Positions 1 to 6,021 of a stretch of DNA of 6,445 nt are shown here, piece by piece (the stretch's first letter is position 1; every line of letters starts with the position of its first letter). The notes under the pieces are model-generated. The model did not search any database and was not told the origin of the DNA. It saw only the letters and a list, made by a program, of their open reading frames with translations. This DNA is from Betaproteobacteria bacterium (GTDB lineage: Bacteria > Pseudomonadota > Gammaproteobacteria > Burkholderiales > UBA9220), in assembly GCA_020061285.1 (NCBI GenBank), contig JAGUYQ010000023.1, forward strand, positions 1-6,445, written 5' to 3'. A program made the position numbers and the translations under genes.

Positions 1-147
1 GAAACCGCCGCCGTGGAAGTAGAGGACGACAGGCAGCGCCTCGCCCGCCGGCGGCGGCCGGTGCAGGCGGACGGAAATCGGGCCGGCCGGGCCGGGAATG
101 GCGAAGTCTTCCGGCGGCGGCATCGAGTCGAAGAGCATGGCTTCCAT
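1..147 (-). CDS. alpha/beta hydrolase (HSL/acetyl-esterase family), 5' part only
   Basis: The reverse strand reads 49 codons from ATG at 147 to the window edge. The visible protein has a proline-rich IPGPAGPISVRLHRP segment, then LPVVLYFHGGGF. The HGGG at residues 45-48 is the oxyanion-hole motif of the hormone-sensitive-lipase-type esterases. The pattern 'IPGPAGPI.VRLYRP ... LPVVVYFHGGG' is typical of the N-terminal cap/strand region of that family, which hydrolyses short-chain carboxyl esters in the cytoplasm. The catalytic Ser, Asp and His lie outside the window. The start is uncertain. No good ribosome binding site precedes ATG 147. ATG at 138 and TTG at 174 are in-frame alternatives, and the frame stays open upstream through the repeat at 179-225. 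Family members usually have about 75-80 residues before HGGG, so this N terminus looks short. The family call is firm; substrate is unknown. Confidence 0.85.
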   Translation of the reverse strand, partial: MEAMLFDSMPPPEDFAIPGPAGPISVRLHRPPPAGEALPVVLYFHGGGF

Positions 148-178
148 CGCGGTCAGGGCAGCGGGTGCCGCCAAGAGT

Positions 179-225
179 TGGGATGGTGTTATTCTGGGTG
201 TTGTTGCGGGCTGGATAAACCGGGA
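179..225. repeat. short intergenic repeat, copy A (pairs with 6095-6142)
   Basis: This 47-bp stretch aligns by eye with 6095-6142 on the same strand at about 40 of 50 columns, with three or four 1-base gaps. Shared blocks in order are TGGGAT, ATTCT, TTGCGGG, TGGATAAA and CCGGGA. Similarity stops abruptly on both sides. It lies between the stop of the metallophosphoesterase and the start of the alpha/beta hydrolase. The same element recurring in two unrelated intergenic gaps indicates a dispersed genomic repeat; function is unknown. Confidence 0.6.
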
Positions 226-232
226 TATCTTG

Positions 233-259
233 ATAATACTATTCGGTATGAGCAAACAA
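233..259 (-). promoter_or_regulatory. candidate sigma70 promoter for the alpha/beta hydrolase
   Basis: In an AT-rich patch of otherwise GC-rich DNA, the minus strand carries TTGTTT (254-259) and TATTAT (233-238) separated by 15 bp. This resembles -35 and -10 elements with a spacer shorter than the usual 17 bp. It starts at the very end of the metallophosphoesterase gene and points at the alpha/beta hydrolase. The match is weak and based on AT content and hexamers only. Confidence 0.3.
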
Positions 260-1519
260 TCATGTCGAATAAGGACGACGACGCCCCTCATCCAAAACCT
301 CGAAATCATCGGGCGAGCTCGGAAGAAGACGCAGGAGCGAAATCTCGGAGGGCGCGCCGAAGCGCTTGGGTGGCCCCCAGTAGCCGGTGCCGCGGCTGGT
401 GTAGACCCACAGCCGGCCCAGTCGATGCAGTCCCGCCGTGAAGGGCTGCTGAAGGCGTACAAACAGATTCCACGGCCAGAATTGTCCACCGTGGGTATGG
501 CCGGACAATTGCAGGTCGAAGCCGGCGGATGCCGCCGCGTGTGCCGAGCGCGGCTGGTGGGCGAGCAATATCCGGGGAATGCCTTCCGGGCTGCCGACCA
601 GTGCGGCGCCGGGATCGCTGCGCTGCGCGGGGTCGAAGGCGTGGGCGCTGTAGTCGGTCACACCCGCCACCACCAGGCGCGCGCCGTCGTGCTCGATAAC
701 GACATGTTCGTTCGTCAGGCCGTGGAGTCCCAGGCGCCGGAACTCGGCCATCCATGCCGTGGCGCCCGAGTAGTACTCATGGTTGCCGGTGACGACATAG
801 GCGCCATGCCGCGCCTTGAGGTTTGCCAAGGAGGCGGTATCGGCTGAGAGCTGCCGGACGCTGCCATCCACCACGTCGCCGGTGATGGCGATCAGGTCGG
901 CGCCGAGGCTGTTCACCCGGTCGACAATGGCGCGAACGTAGTCGCCCTTGATCGTCGAGCCGACGTGGATGTCACTGAGCTGGACGATGGTGAAGCCTGC
1001 CAGCGCCGCCGGCAAGCCTTCCAGGGGGATATCGACGGTCACCACGCGCGCGACCCGGCGTGCATTCAGGAAGCCGATCAGGGTCAGCAGCGCCGCCGCC
1101 GGAAGGATGGCAAGCGCTGTCGCCGCAGCGAACGGCGGCGACCCCGCCACCAGCAGTGCCATATCCCGCAGCAGCGTCAGCACCAGGACGGAAGAAAACA
1201 GCCCCATGGCCAAGGTTCCTGCCCAAGTGATTCGGTCCGACAACGCCTGACGGGAAACGAGAAAGCGCGCCAGCATGCCCATCGGTATCAGAAGCGTGGA
1301 CAAGCCCAGGACGATCACGCCGATGGTCGTCCCAATTGCTCCGAAAGGCAGCGCGGGCAACAAGCGCCAGCCGATGTAGGCATGGAGCCCCGCCAGAAAG
1401 GGAAGCACCGTCAGCGCGAAGCGGCGTAGTTGCAACGGCAAGTCGGCCGGTGCCGAATGCACTTGTTCGTCACGATGCGGCGGCATCAGGGAGTCTTGTG
1501 GGCGGGTCGATACGGACAA
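260..1519 (-). CDS. membrane-anchored metallophosphoesterase (YkuE/YaeI-like)
   Basis: A 419-residue protein. The first half is hydrophobic, with about four predicted transmembrane helices near residues 34-55, 62-88, 98-122 and 128-150. A calcineurin-like metallophosphoesterase domain follows, with the full metal-binding motif set: DIH (183-185), GD (214-215), GNHE (245-248), an AHQP histidine (321) and GHTHGGQ (340-346). The order D-x-H, GD, GNHE, H, GHTH defines a two-metal phosphoesterase. The YkuE/YaeI branch contains membrane-associated enzymes, some acting on lipid phosphoesters, but the substrate cannot be read here. The chosen start is a TTG at 1519, because AGAGAGG lies 6 bp upstream (1526-1532). 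The in-frame ATG at 1486 lacks a comparable site and would remove 11 residues. The gene lies 60 bp downstream of the rhodanese gene and could be co-transcribed with it. Confidence 0.9.
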   Translation of the reverse strand: MSVSTRPQDSLMPPHRDEQVHSAPADLPLQLRRFALTVLPFLAGLHAYIGWRLLPALPFGAIGTTIGVIVLGLSTLLIPMGMLARFLVSRQALSDRITWAGTLAMGLFSSVLVLTLLRDMALLVAGSPPFAAATALAILPAAALLTLIGFLNARRVARVVTVDIPLEGLPAALAGFTIVQLSDIHVGSTIKGDYVRAIVDRVNSLGADLIAITGDVVDGSVRQLSADTASLANLKARHGAYVVTGNHEYYSGATAWMAEFRRLGLHGLTNEHVVIEHDGARLVVAGVTDYSAHAFDPAQRSDPGAALVGSPEGIPRILLAHQPRSAHAAASAGFDLQLSGHTHGGQFWPWNLFVRLQQPFTAGLHRLGRLWVYTSRGTGYWGPPKRFGAPSEISLLRLLPSSPDDFEVLDEGRRRPYST

Positions 1520-1525
1520 GTTGCG

Positions 1526-1532
1526 CCTCTCT
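1526..1532 (-). promoter_or_regulatory. ribosome binding site supporting a TTG start
   Basis: The minus strand reads AGAGAGG, then 6 bp, then TTG at 1519. This is the strongest Shine-Dalgarno match near this gene's 5' end and is why TTG is preferred over the ATG at 1486. Confidence 0.55.
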
Positions 1533-1541
1533 ATTGGATGA

Positions 1542-1558
1542 GCGTTGAAGCTTCACGC
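1542..1558. repeat. short palindrome upstream of the metallophosphoesterase
   Basis: The sequence GCGTTGAAGCTTCACGC contains a perfect 10-bp palindrome (TGAAGCTTCA, 1546-1555) with partly matching GCG/CGC flanks. It sits in the 60-bp gap between the rhodanese stop and the metallophosphoesterase start. There is no T-tract after it on the minus strand, so it is not a standard intrinsic terminator. It could be an operator or chance. Confidence 0.3.
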
Positions 1559-1579
1559 GGATACACCGTCAAGCGGAAA

Positions 1580-1972
1580 TCAGTTGTCTTTTTTCTCCGC
1601 CGGCGAACGGCGAAGCGCTTCGGCATTCGACATGGGGCCGCCATTGAAAACGTGCTTGAACCCCCTTTCCTTGAGGATTCCGGCAGCCTTGATGCTTCTT
1701 AGCCCGTGGGAACAGTAGGTGATATACGTCCGGTTGGGATCAAGCTTAACGTAGTCCGTTCTCAGCCTTCCCAGGGGGATATTGATTGCGCCTGCGATAT
1801 GTCCGTCGTCGTATTCCGAGGCGGTTCGGACATCAAGGAGAACGCTTTCGCCCGTGGCCAAACGATCCAGATGGCCGTCGATATTGGAAAGCTGCACATA
1901 CTTGTAGGCGGCGATCACGGCCACCAAGACAATCAGCAGGGCAACCATCGTTTTTCCTTTAAGCGGTTTCAT
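1580..1972 (-). CDS. membrane-anchored rhodanese-like sulfurtransferase
   Basis: A 130-residue protein with one N-terminal hydrophobic anchor (about residues 9-24, after a lysine-rich KPLKGK stretch) and a single rhodanese domain. Visible landmarks are LLDVRTASEYDDGHIAGAIN (45-64) and the active-site loop CSHGLR (87-92). Cys87 would carry the persulfide and Arg92 closes the CxxxxR loop. Rhodaneses move sulfane sulfur to acceptors such as cyanide or thiols. The membrane anchor probably places the domain on the periplasmic side, but topology is inferred. The start at ATG 1972 is 13 bp after the preceding stop and keeps the positive residues before the helix. An internal ATG at 1948 has a better ribosome binding site (AAAGGA, 1955-1960, 6 bp away) and would give 122 residues. 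Family confidence is high; the start is open. Confidence 0.88.
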   Translation of the reverse strand: MKPLKGKTMVALLIVLVAVIAAYKYVQLSNIDGHLDRLATGESVLLDVRTASEYDDGHIAGAINIPLGRLRTDYVKLDPNRTYITYCSHGLRSIKAAGILKERGFKHVFNGGPMSNAEALRRSPAEKKDN

Positions 1973-1985
1973 CGGTGCCGTCGTC

Positions 1986-2417
1986 TCAAAGGGGTTTAAG
2001 AATGACAAGGGCAACGGCCGCCCCGATGGACAGCAGTATCCCGAGGGGGGAGAAACGCAAGGCCGCGCTCGGTTTGCGGCGCGCGCCATTCCCGATCAAT
2101 CGCCGCAGCGCCCCGGCCTGAATCCCGTGCAGCGCCGACAACGCCAGGACCACCGCGATCTTGAGGGAAAGCCAGGCTGTTGCAAACCAGTGTCCCTGCA
2201 TGGCCATGGCAAGACCCAGTGCCCAGGCGGCTGCCATCGCGGGAGTGGTAACCCGCCGATCCCAGCGATGCAGGATTGTCAGGAGACGATGTTCGGGCAA
2301 GAGAAACGGGCCGGCGGCGGGCCGCATGGACGCCAGCGACAGCGCCACCAGCAGCATCCCGCCGACCCAGACAATGATGGCGACGACGTGGAATACCTTG
2401 ATGGTCAGATAGAGCAC
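1986..2417 (-). CDS. HemJ/CopD-like four-helix membrane protein
   Basis: A 143-residue, strongly hydrophobic protein with about four helices near residues 3-29, 58-75, 80-100 and 123-141. The pattern resembles the HemJ (UPF0093)/CopD superfamily: an FH near the N terminus (His10) followed by WVGG, then RRVTTPAM (54-61), WALGL, and WLSLK...ALHG with Lys86 and His97. In HemJ, an oxygen-independent-type protoporphyrinogen oxidase of the inner membrane, conserved His and Lys residues at such places matter for heme binding and activity. CopD proteins are linked to copper transport. The protein is too diverged for me to choose between these. It starts with GTG at 2417; the frame has a stop at 2448 and no better start. 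It follows the beta-lactamase by 47 bp and precedes the rhodanese by 13 bp, suggesting translational coupling with the latter. Confidence 0.75.
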   Translation of the reverse strand: MLYLTIKVFHVVAIIVWVGGMLLVALSLASMRPAAGPFLLPEHRLLTILHRWDRRVTTPAMAAAWALGLAMAMQGHWFATAWLSLKIAVVLALSALHGIQAGALRRLIGNGARRKPSAALRFSPLGILLSIGAAVALVILKPL

Positions 2418-2445
2418 GGTGGGTCCGTTTCCGCTTTCCGATGGG

Positions 2446-2470
2446 GGCTAGCCGCTTCGGTTTGCTAGCC
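2446..2470 (-). repeat. inverted repeat overlapping the beta-lactamase stop
   Basis: GGCTAGC (2446-2452) and GCTAGCC (2464-2470) form a perfect 7-bp inverted repeat around an 11-nt loop. The upstream arm (in transcription order) contains the beta-lactamase TAG stop. There is no T-tract after the hairpin, so it would be a weak terminator at best. It may be a processing or stability hairpin that sets the level of the downstream HemJ-like and rhodanese genes. Confidence 0.4.
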
Positions 2471-3352
2471 AAGAGCATGCACGACGATGCGCGCTGCGTC
2501 CGCGATGACTTCGTCGCGCCATTTCGCATTGGCCTCCCCCTGCGTGTGATAGATCGCAAGGACGATAGGCTTGCGTTCCGGCGGCCATAGCACGGCAATA
2601 TCGTTCGCGGTGCCATAGTAGCCGGAGCCCGTCTTGTCGCCAATTCGCCAATCGGCGGGCAGCGCGGCCCGTATCCGCTTGGCGCCCGTGGTGTTGCCAC
2701 GCAGCCACTCGGTCAACTGCGTCCTCTGAGGCGCCGGCAAGGCATCGCCGAGCGCCAGCGATTGCAGGCTGCGCCCCATTGCGGCGGGGGTCGCGGTATC
2801 GCGAAAATCGCCGGGTATGGCGGTGTTCAATTCTGTTTCCCAGCGGTCAAGACGGAATTCGCCATTCCCGATGGTGCGTGCGAAAGCCGTCACCGCGGAC
2901 GGCCCTCCCAGCATCTTCATGAGCAGATTGGCCGATGTGTTGTCGCTGTACTGAATCGCGGCGGCGCAGAGTTCGGCGACGGTCATGCCGTCAGCGACGT
3001 GTTTCTCGGAAATGGGCGAGTAGTGGACAAGATCGCTCTGCGCGTAATGGATACGCTGCTGCATGAGGCCGGCGCTATGCGCGCTGCGCGCCAATATCGC
3101 GGATACCAGAATCACCTTGAAGGTGCTGCCGAGGGGAAAGCGCTCGTTTGCACGGTAGCGGACTTGCGCCCCATCGGCCAGGTCCAGGGCATACACGCCA
3201 AGGCGTCCAGCCGAAGCCGCTTCGAGACTCGCGAGCATGGCCTCGGCGGAGCCCGCTCGCTGCCTTTCGGTGGCGCGAGCAGGGACAGCGAGCAGGAGCG
3301 GAACGGCCGTGGCGGCCAGCAAGAATGCGCGGCGATCATGGGAATGGGTCAT
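2465..3352 (-). CDS. class A (serine) beta-lactamase
   Basis: A complete 295-residue enzyme that hydrolyses the beta-lactam ring in the periplasm. All class A motifs are present: STFK (76-79, nucleophile Ser76 and Lys79, standard 70 and 73), SDN (136-138), RWETELN in the omega loop with general base Glu172 (standard 166) and Asn176, and KTGSG (240-244). The N terminus DRRAFLL (6-12), a hydrophobic core and VPARA before about residue 28 look like a Tat signal peptide with signal peptidase I cleavage. Standard positions 69 and 238 appear to be Gly, so the Cys69-Cys238 disulfide of KPC/SME-type carbapenemases is absent. The KTGSG...[12 protein letters not shown] stretch resembles CTX-M, Pen and L2-like enzymes. 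ATG 3352 has AGGA 8 bp upstream. No ampR-type regulator is adjacent. Hydrolysis spectrum cannot be predicted with confidence. Confidence 0.96.
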   Translation of the reverse strand: MTHSHDRRAFLLAATAVPLLLAVPARATERQRAGSAEAMLASLEAASAGRLGVYALDLADGAQVRYRANERFPLGSTFKVILVSAILARSAHSAGLMQQRIHYAQSDLVHYSPISEKHVADGMTVAELCAAAIQYSDNTSANLLMKMLGGPSAVTAFARTIGNGEFRLDRWETELNTAIPGDFRDTATPAAMGRSLQSLALGDALPAPQRTQLTEWLRGNTTGAKRIRAALPADWRIGDKTGSGYYGTANDIAVLWPPERKPIVLAIYHTQGEANAKWRDEVIADAARIVVHALG

Positions 3353-3412
3353 GAAGGGTGTCCTGCTTTCTAAATGGAGGAAATATCTTTATGCCTGCCA
3401 CGCCTCTTCGCC

Positions 3413-4153
3413 TCAGACAAGCCCCCCATTGGCACGCAAGGCCTGGCCGTTGACCCAGGCTGCGTCGGGGCCGACGAGGAATGCCACCGCGTTGGCAATG
3501 TCATCGGGTGTGCCGAGCCTCTCAAGGGGGGGCGCTTTCGACATTCGCTCGATGGCCTCGGGCGACTTGCCGTCCAGGAATAGCTCGGTCGCAGTTGGCC
3601 CGGGCGCCACGGCATTGACCGTGATGTTCTTGCCGCGCAGTTCCTTGGCAAGGATATTCGTCATCACCTCGACGGCACCCTTGGTCGCGGCGTAGGCCGC
3701 GTAACCGGGCAGGGCGAGGCCGATCACGCTGGTCGAGAAATTGACGATCCGTCCGCCGGCTTGCAGGCGGTTCGCGGCTTCGCGCAGCGTGTTGAACGTG
3801 CCCTTGACGTTGACGGCGAACAGGCGGTCGAAGGTGGCGTCGTCGGTGTCCGCGAGGTGCGGCAAATTGGGCGGCATGATGCCGGCGTTATTGACGAGTA
3901 CGTCCACGCGGCCATACAGGCGGGCCGCTTCGTCGAAGAGATGACGCGCTGCCGTGGGGTCGGCCACGTCCGCCTGCACGGCGGCGGCTTCGCCGCCGGC
4001 CCACGTGATCGTATCGACCACGTCTTTCGCCGCGTCTTCGCTGCCCGCGAAATTGACGATAACCGCATAGCCGTCCGTAGCGAGGCGGCGGGCTATGGCG
4101 GCGCCGATCCCGCGCGACGCGCCGGTGACGATTGCGACTTGTTGGTGATTCAT
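3413..4153 (-). CDS. short-chain dehydrogenase/reductase (SDR, classical)
   Basis: A 246-residue cytoplasmic Rossmann-fold oxidoreductase. Visible are the cofactor-binding TGASRGIG (10-17), NNAG (88-91), the structural Asn115 in NVKG, and the catalytic set Ser142, Tyr154 and Lys158 in YAATK. PG at 184-185 and the C-terminal ALRANGGLV are also typical of the 3-oxoacyl-ACP reductase/glucose-dehydrogenase-like group. Arg14 in the glycine-rich loop suggests NADP(H). The substrate is not predictable. The start at ATG 4153 has GGAG 7 bp upstream (4161-4164). A 26-residue upstream extension is open but has no SDR similarity. The gene lies 74 bp after the nitroreductase and 60 bp before the beta-lactamase, in the same direction. 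Nitroreductase plus SDR suggests reductive detoxification of quinones, carbonyls or nitro compounds (inference). Confidence 0.94.
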   Translation of the reverse strand: MNHQQVAIVTGASRGIGAAIARRLATDGYAVIVNFAGSEDAAKDVVDTITWAGGEAAAVQADVADPTAARHLFDEAARLYGRVDVLVNNAGIMPPNLPHLADTDDATFDRLFAVNVKGTFNTLREAANRLQAGGRIVNFSTSVIGLALPGYAAYAATKGAVEVMTNILAKELRGKNITVNAVAPGPTATELFLDGKSPEAIERMSKAPPLERLGTPDDIANAVAFLVGPDAAWVNGQALRANGGLV

Positions 4154-4227
4154 GGGAGGGCTCCGAGTTAGGATTAGGGGGACCCTGGTTCTCGCTGGGA
4201 AATTTGCTCGGCGTTGGCCGCCGGGGT

Positions 4228-4863
4228 TCAATTCACTTCGCTGACAAACCGCTCGTGGGGCCGCCGGACCTTCTTGAGGTTGACCAGCCAGTCCTGGCCG
4301 GCATCCCGGTAGCCCAGGGGCATGATGAGCACGCTCCTGAGCCCTTTGGCGGGCAGGTCGAGGAGGCCATCCAGCGCCTTGGAGTCGAATCCCTCCATCG
4401 GCGTACTATCGACTTCCTCAAACGCGGCCGCGACCAGCGCCAGGCCCAGGCCGATGTAGGCTTGTCTTGCCGCATGCTGAAAGTTTTCCTCCGCGCTACG
4501 GGAGGGGTACATGCTCAAGAGCATGGCACGGTAGTTTTCCCAGCCCTCGTTGGTGCCGCCGCGCTCCTGATCGGCCAGGTCGAACATCATGTTGATCCGC
4601 TCCGCCGTGTAGTTGTCCCAGGCGGCGAACACCAGCAGATGTGAACAATCGGCAACCTGTCCCTGATTCATCGCAATGGCCTGGATTTTCTCCCTGATCT
4701 CGGGATTGGTCACCACGATGATCTCGAACGGCTGCAAGCCGCTGGAGGTGGGCGCCAAGCGCACGGCCTCCAGAATGCGCTCGACTTTTTCCTGGGGCAC
4801 GGTCTTGGCGGGGTCCATCTTCTTCGTTGCGTAGCGCCACTGCAATTTCTGGATTAAGTCCAT
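4228..4863 (-). CDS. NfsB-like nitroreductase family flavoprotein
   Basis: A 211-residue protein colinear with the NfsB branch of FMN-dependent nitroreductases, which are cytoplasmic dimers reducing nitroaromatics, quinones or similar acceptors with NAD(P)H. Landmarks are RYATKKMDP (10-18, the FMN phosphate-binding start, NfsB-like RHSTKAF), APTSSGLQPFEIIVV (37-51), RQAYIGLG (133-140), PMEGFD (155-160) and LIMPLGYR (179-186). The family length is about 215, so the gene is complete. ATG 4863 has GAGGA 8 bp upstream (4872-4876); the longer open frame to 4956 has no family similarity. The 108-bp gap upstream, between this gene and the small membrane protein, could hold its own promoter, but I see no convincing hexamers. 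The physiological substrate is unknown. Confidence 0.93.
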   Translation of the reverse strand: MDLIQKLQWRYATKKMDPAKTVPQEKVERILEAVRLAPTSSGLQPFEIIVVTNPEIREKIQAIAMNQGQVADCSHLLVFAAWDNYTAERINMMFDLADQERGGTNEGWENYRAMLLSMYPSRSAEENFQHAARQAYIGLGLALVAAAFEEVDSTPMEGFDSKALDGLLDLPAKGLRSVLIMPLGYRDAGQDWLVNLKKVRRPHERFVSEVN

Positions 4864-4971
4864 CTTGTTTTTCCTCGAAGTCGTGAAAAGAAACAACGGT
4901 CCGGATTGTGTTCTTGAGTCGGCAGGCGCAGTGCCCAAGTCACCAAGAAGAACCACCGGGCTTAGGCACGC

Positions 4972-5352
4972 TTACTCCGGGCGGGACGGGGCCTCATCCC
5001 GCGGCGCATTGCCGTCGGACTTGTGCGAGCCGCACCAGTTGCCCCACCGGCCTTTGTACTGGCTTTTGAGTTGCTCCCGCTCCTCCGGGGTCATGCTTTC
5101 CCAGCGCTGGCGGTTCTCGTGCCACCGCCCATGACGGCCGCCACGGAAGCCGCCGAAGAGGATTTTGCTCAGGAGCAACACGCCCAAGGCCTGGAGGTAG
5201 CTGATTTGCTTGGCGCCAAGGAACAGTTCGGGCATGAGCCAGTTCCACAACAGCATGACTACCCAACCCAAGGCGGCGATACCGGCAATAACCATCAGCG
5301 CGATCTTGAGAAACTTTGCCTTGCAGTGTGTTTTATCGCTCAAGCAGTTCAT
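4972..5352 (-). CDS. small membrane protein paired with the sigma factor (possible anti-sigma or sensor)
   Basis: A 126-residue protein with a basic, Cys-containing N terminus (Cys3, Cys10), one clear helix at about residues 16-38 ending in LWNWLMPELF, and a second hydrophobic segment (about 50-66, YLQALGVLLLSKILFGGF). The soluble tail holds GGRHGRWHENRQRW, then MTPEEREQLKSQYKGRWGNW and a CGSH motif. I know of no assigned function. I recall similar proteins with the LWNWLMP...QALGLLLLSKILFGGF pattern and a MTPEEREK tail beside sigma factors of the type found here. An anti-sigma or signal-sensing role is therefore plausible but inferred; the protein lacks a recognisable zinc anti-sigma HxxxCxxC motif. 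The start at ATG 5352 is preferred over ATG 5358, because AAAGGA (5360-5365) is 7 bp away from the former but only about 1 bp from the latter. Its gene begins 11 bp after the sigma stop. Confidence 0.8.
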   Translation of the reverse strand: MNCLSDKTHCKAKFLKIALMVIAGIAALGWVVMLLWNWLMPELFLGAKQISYLQALGVLLLSKILFGGFRGGRHGRWHENRQRWESMTPEEREQLKSQYKGRWGNWCGSHKSDGNAPRDEAPSRPE

Positions 5353-5359
5353 TTTCATT

Positions 5360-5365
5360 TCCTTT
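5360..5365 (-). promoter_or_regulatory. ribosome binding site overlapping the sigma-factor stop codon
   Basis: AAAGGA on the minus strand shares bases with the TAA stop of the sigma gene (5364-5366) and lies 7 bp before ATG 5352. The overlap suggests translational coupling of the sigma factor and the small membrane protein, and decides between the two nearby ATG codons. Confidence 0.6.
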
Positions 5366-5918
5366 ACCAAGAAAGTTCGTCGTAAAGCGGTTGCAGCCTG
5401 CTCCGCAGGTGCAACACGGCATGTCGTTTCCACCCCAGCAGGGTATTCAGGTTTACCCCGCTGTCGGTGGCCAATTCCTTGAAACTGCGCCCGTCCAATT
5501 CGTGGGCGATGAATACGTCGCGCTGTTCGGCGGGCAATTCATCCAGGGCGGCCGAGATGGCGTCCAATAGCATGGCGCGCGCATAGGCGGCCTCCGGGCC
5601 GCTATCCAGTGACGGCAGGGCCTGCTCCAGCCAATAGCCGTCCTCGTCCTCGCCTGTCGTCTCCCGCGCCTGGGGGAGCGGGTCCTCGCGCTTCTTGCGA
5701 AAGCGGTCGATGATGCGATTGCGCGCCACGCGAAACAGCCAGGCGCCTACTTGCTCGATGGGCTTGGGCAGACGGTATGCCTCGATGAACTCGAAGAACA
5801 CGTCCTGCAAAATGTCTTCCGCCTCGCTCGGGTCGGGCACCCGCTGACGGATAAAACCGCTCAGCCGCCCCCGCTCCCGCATGATGGTTTCGGTAATGTG
5901 TCGGTTTTGGTCAGCCAT
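5364..5918 (-). CDS. ECF-type RNA polymerase sigma factor
   Basis: A 184-residue two-domain sigma70-family factor. Region 2 spans about residues 14-78, with EAEDILQDVFFEFIEAYRL (32-50, core-binding 2.1/2.2) and WLFRVARNRIIDRFRKKR (60-77, -10 recognition). An acidic linker (GEDEDGYWLEQ, 89-99) follows. Region 4 covers about 122-178, with LDELPAEQRDVFIAHELDGRSFKELA and the recognition helix NLNTLLGWKRHAVLHLRSRL. Regions 1 and 3 are absent, as in ECF sigmas. It would direct polymerase to a dedicated promoter set, probably controlled through the small membrane protein next door. ATG 5918 is chosen because MADQNRHITETI... matches how such proteins begin. No good ribosome binding site is visible for it or for the alternative ATG at 5966, so the start is the weakest part of this call. 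Which genes it controls cannot be seen, but the downstream redox genes are natural candidates. Confidence 0.92.
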   Translation of the reverse strand: MADQNRHITETIMRERGRLSGFIRQRVPDPSEAEDILQDVFFEFIEAYRLPKPIEQVGAWLFRVARNRIIDRFRKKREDPLPQARETTGEDEDGYWLEQALPSLDSGPEAAYARAMLLDAISAALDELPAEQRDVFIAHELDGRSFKELATDSGVNLNTLLGWKRHAVLHLRSRLQPLYDELSW

Positions 5919-5969
5919 CGGCGTTTTCGGGTGACATGCGGTTTGGGGGAGCAGCAGCGTATCCATGCA

Positions 5970-5986
5970 GGTGAAGACGAATCACC
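5970..5986. promoter_or_regulatory. inverted repeat GGTGA-N7-TCACC upstream of the sigma gene
   Basis: A perfect 5-bp inverted repeat with a 7-bp spacer, 52-68 bp before the chosen sigma start and just outside the alternative start at 5966. Position and size fit an operator or a 5'-leader hairpin. No regulator can be named from it and it may be chance. Confidence 0.3.
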
Positions 5987-6021
5987 GGCGGGAATATTGC
6001 GGGTAAGCGAAAAATAATTTT

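Noticed and set aside
98..847. Long plus-strand open frame opposite the metallophosphoesterase
   Set aside because: It is antisense to a gene with a complete motif set, and its translation has no recognisable domain; such frames are common in GC-rich DNA.
1996..2700. Minus-strand 234-codon frame overlapping the beta-lactamase and HemJ-like genes
   Set aside because: It is an out-of-frame shadow of two genes with clear motifs.
2465..3352. Carbapenemase of the KPC/SME type
   Set aside because: The positions equivalent to Cys69 and Cys238 are glycine in both cases, so the defining disulfide is absent.
3413..4231. N-terminally extended SDR starting at 4231
   Set aside because: The extra 26 residues lack SDR similarity and a ribosome binding site, whereas ATG 4153 has GGAG at a good distance.
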